Positions 62,601 through 64,000 of a stretch of DNA of 64,000 nucleotides are shown in pieces. Location: the NCBI GenBank assembly GCA_964491515.1, contig CAZBGQ010000004.1, forward strand, positions 19,812 to 83,811, given 5' to 3'. The notes beneath the pieces were generated by a model. That model was not told where the DNA came from. It did not search any database and saw only the letters and a program-made list of their open reading frames with translations. The DNA comes from CAZBGQ01 sp964491515. Its GTDB lineage: Bacteria; Patescibacteriota; Gracilibacteria; UBA1369; UBA12473. The position numbers and the translations under genes were made by a program. Each line of letters begins with the position of its first letter. The first letter of the stretch is position 1.

Positions 62601-64000
62601 TCTGGTATGAGAGTGAAATACATAGAGGATGAAGCGACGAGAGCCGAAGTCACTGCGACAATAGAGTATCATTTCAAAAAGATAAAAGAAGAAATAGCGG
62701 AAGAGGATTCTCTGGTAGAAGAAGCGAGAAAACGTGATCGGATTCCGCGCGCAATGCAGAGACTTAGACATACAATCACGCAGGAGGTCCGAGCCAATGG
62801 GCCAACGTATGCAGATTTAGAAGAGGCCATTAAACAAATCGTGGATCATTATTTGAGACATAACCCTGGTCAAACTATTTGGTACGAGATGGAGACGGGC
62901 GGTGAGTTTAAAGAAAACATGCTTGCAATGGACACTGGACTTATAGGAAATCTACGGCGGCTTACCGATGACTTGATGTGGGAAAATCATTTAGCAATGC
63001 TGTATGTCACGGATCAGTGGCCTGATGACCTTAGTGATTACATTGAAAAGCATACGGGGGACCTGAGAAACATGGAGTCTCTTGCAGTCTCAAAAATGCA
63101 GGCATTGGCACAATTGTTAAATATTTCTCCTCGTAGTAGTGCATTGGCTTTGAATATATTTGGAGAGCAATATGTCTCTCAGCAAGAAGACGATGCACGA
63201 TCTGCCTACTATGATAATTTGGCAGCCGCTCGTGCGGCGGTCGAATCAGCGGAATCGGATATCGATCCAAATACGTCTATTGGAGAAGCGGTGTTTTCAG
63301 AGCAGGTTCATTCTTTGGTTCTGATTCATAGGGTAGATGAATTAAAGCCTGAAGAGAGTGCAAAGAAAATGATCAGCAATATTTTTGCTCGAGCGGTTGA
63401 AAGTCATATGAATACGTTGCGTCGTCAAGGAGTTATGTGTAAAGAAAATGCTGTCGAATTGGAGGAAAGTTTTAAAAAGAATCCAGTACAGGTAGGTTAT
63501 GCGATGGTAGCTATTGCCAATGCAACCGGCATATCAATAGAAGAGGTTCGTAGTCTATGTGTGGAGATGGGAGATGAACTCAACGTTCCCCCTTCAATGC
63601 ATGAGACTCTATTTAGTAGAGAAGTGACTTTCGATACTCAAAATAGGCAGCACCTGGCTCATCTGTGGGGGCAGGTCAAAGATCAGCTAAGAAAAGAGGG
63701 ACAAGTGGAAATAAAAGTATCCACTATTGATTACTATCTTGAAAAAGAAGGAAAAGATCTTACTCCTAGTAATCGACATTTTTTCATACTTGGATTTTTT
63801 GTTGGGCTGGCAAATAACAACTTTTCGGTTAACTACGATGAGTTAGAGAAAGACCTAGCTGATGAAGGCTCAGTCATGCTTAAGCTAGAAAGCAAAACAC
63901 CTGAGGAATTCGAAAAAAAGGAAAGGATTCTTCGTTTTAGGGCGATCCTCAGAAGTGAGTTTATTCAGGAAGGATTTGGACAAACATGGAATGATTATGT
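59625..64000 (+). CDS. Giant SF2 (DEAD/DEAH-type) helicase, partial at window end
   Basis: At least 1458 residues, open to the last base. An N-terminal SF2 core holds Walker A GTGGGKT (81-87), DEAH box (200-203), TAT motif III (226-228) and motif VI QAIGRGRR (405-412), so it should be an ATP-driven nucleic-acid translocase or helicase. Then comes about 1000 residues of charged helical sequence. Three tandem modules start with FEKYRQSEEE (609), FEKYRCSVED (748) and FEAFRPNQET (895), each with a Trp-anchored helix about 65-73 residues later (Trp682, Trp814, Trp959). I cannot name this module. The ATG overlaps the preceding gene; a GTG at codon 11 is an alternative start. Confidence 0.82.
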   Translation, partial: MEVNFTSAAQVPPSSILVHLDELLSRTSIDIELISEFYQTLQSVPDEMAEGLEDRRYQIRAKKKIIEAFLEGRRRGQLIMGTGGGKTAVAMSIIAQTKGRTLWLAPSKIAVNRGISEAEKFAPHKTWHRPKGKDFQDFDDTKDITFGTSSMFIYGEKGANGGGDEEHARNDEELTSQEEAAIVRRFKQFPPDYFDIIVLDEAHHFMGKVIKEIAEHFTGACQLYMTATPANAKSHVDDIVPDHFDDTCSSDYLIDKEGYPSVVYYPMVAEGEHLEKATVNNRIQIKDGQEGEVLNMPFRYQATLQAFETAIEKGEKILGFLPSVNSSYNFIHNAALKAHPDWAGKIAHVDGSMNAKEIEDIERKFRSGEILGVTCNALWEESLDVPDIQHIVLANPTTSPRRIEQAIGRGRRPAEGKTHLYLWDVVSSLANLTPEQLGNTRTPVSIPELLGFEEVGYGQVLEGPNRGKKLVTTAPAKRGADVPDLVYADFKRGELQYLEYNERIRNMAFLRDGKVAANLYRCFAENVFDTHPLNLILSPDLFMDRDEKVQVQDENTGLEFMITFKDAFHAAKLYRALDNIQEEILQDVDVLCDQVHERVVDVLAEELKFEKYRQSEEEYYGWFIALLENYYDGLLETQGRDEFEDYLHTTQWMDVAMGMLTEVDKLRPHEMEEGMVTELALWMAGDSSECAKAKQAFIRASRTTLRLKTKPGLPPIPMWQPDYEGAQEAIQDGRIGARLEGYRQAIVFEKYRCSVEDYAHWIEDFLLYCHCKDELFALLRVEIFAQVATSIREEEGGYITEVKDEAFIAGLTTWLMKDNKERAKANEALRGCIKNIILYGDREARSALPSEIRGDDFYVGAATQEELKKVLEHVHIIVNHHESSSVTSSPETLEFEAFRPNQETYETAIWEDGFRGNGIPDYAPPGFDGWLRNDLFMMAAMHAYSEWENEEFLAGFARWLMSQPEERKKAKAAMRTFISHKENKGTWVGALASGMRVKYIEDEATRAEVTATIEYHFKKIKEEIAEEDSLVEEARKRDRIPRAMQRLRHTITQEVRANGPTYADLEEAIKQIVDHYLRHNPGQTIWYEMETGGEFKENMLAMDTGLIGNLRRLTDDLMWENHLAMLYVTDQWPDDLSDYIEKHTGDLRNMESLAVSKMQALAQLLNISPRSSALALNIFGEQYVSQQEDDARSAYYDNLAAARAAVESAESDIDPNTSIGEAVFSEQVHSLVLIHRVDELKPEESAKKMISNIFARAVESHMNTLRRQGVMCKENAVELEESFKKNPVQVGYAMVAIANATGISIEEVRSLCVEMGDELNVPPSMHETLFSREVTFDTQNRQHLAHLWGQVKDQLRKEGQVEIKVSTIDYYLEKEGKDLTPSNRHFFILGFFVGLANNNFSVNYDELEKDLADEGSVMLKLESKTPEEFEKKERILRFRAILRSEFIQEGFGQTWNDY

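Noticed and set aside
1..64000. Genetic code 25 (TGA as glycine), as in Gracilibacteria
   Set aside because: Several conserved genes end in TGA at the right length, and ATGA overlaps are frequent; TGA is a stop here.
1..64000. CRISPR arrays, insertion sequences, integrases or phage genes
   Set aside because: No regularly spaced direct repeats, transposase or integrase genes were seen; only the SF2 helicase operon hints at an accessory system.

Overview
The window is a 64 kb piece of a bacterial chromosome of roughly 40% GC. TGA is used as a stop, including in several ATGA start/stop overlaps, so genetic code 25 is excluded. Few of the starts I checked have a good Shine-Dalgarno sequence. The mix of an SLH-domain surface protein, a very large glycan locus, many family-less proteins and short intergenic gaps looks like Patescibacteria/CPR, possibly the Peregrinibacteria side. 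That is an inference: no rRNA or ribosomal protein is present to prove it.

Layout. (1) 0-2.8 kb: a CvpA-like membrane protein and dnaJ on the minus strand, then a ~690 bp non-coding stretch with three DnaA-box-like 9-mers spaced exactly 11 bp apart inside an array of TTGACTAGTCAA-type palindromes (a candidate replication origin), then tRNA-Glu. (2) 2.8-6.7 kb: a 1267-residue S-layer-type protein closed by a strong terminator. (3) 6.8-33 kb, mostly plus strand: nucleotide-sugar and glycan assembly genes. These cover UDP-Glc to UDP-GlcA to UDP-Xyl, a probable UDP-GlcNAc to UDP-GalNAc to UDP-GalNAcA pair, a flippase, a CDP-6-deoxyhexose branch (rfbF, rfbG, C-methyltransferase, 3,5-epimerase, DegT aminotransferase), an unusual ATP-grasp / class III aminotransferase / Fe-alcohol dehydrogenase trio, an O-methyltransferase, glycosyltransferases, a phosphodiesterase-HAD-nucleotidyltransferase trio and a large membrane protein. 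(4) 33-46 kb, minus strand: one tightly packed run of eleven genes starting at ahcY, passing through glycosyltransferases, an epimerase and asnB, and ending in a DUF4956-CotH-VTC trio and a GT-C-like protein. (5) 46-48.4 kb: an orphan protein and metK, the latter under a SAM-I riboswitch. (6) 48.4-55.5 kb, plus strand: DUF2142 protein, HAD phosphatase, GT2, initiating polyprenyl sugar-phosphate transferase and an O-antigen ligase/polymerase with TPRs. (7) 55.5-58.2 kb, minus strand: proC, DUF1385 and nnrD. (8) 58.4-64 kb: an unrecognised 410-residue protein followed by a giant SF2 helicase that runs off the end and carries three tandem copies of an unrecognised ~140-residue module.

How it fits together: most of the window builds, methylates, polymerises and exports a complex cell-surface glycan next to the gene for the S-layer-like protein that may carry or accompany it. 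The initiating transferase (52.0 kb), flippase (15.7 kb) and ligase/polymerase (53.4 kb) give a complete Wzx/Wzy-like route. Two methyltransferases in the glycan locus use SAM; metK and ahcY, which make SAM and clear its product SAH, sit beside and inside the same locus.
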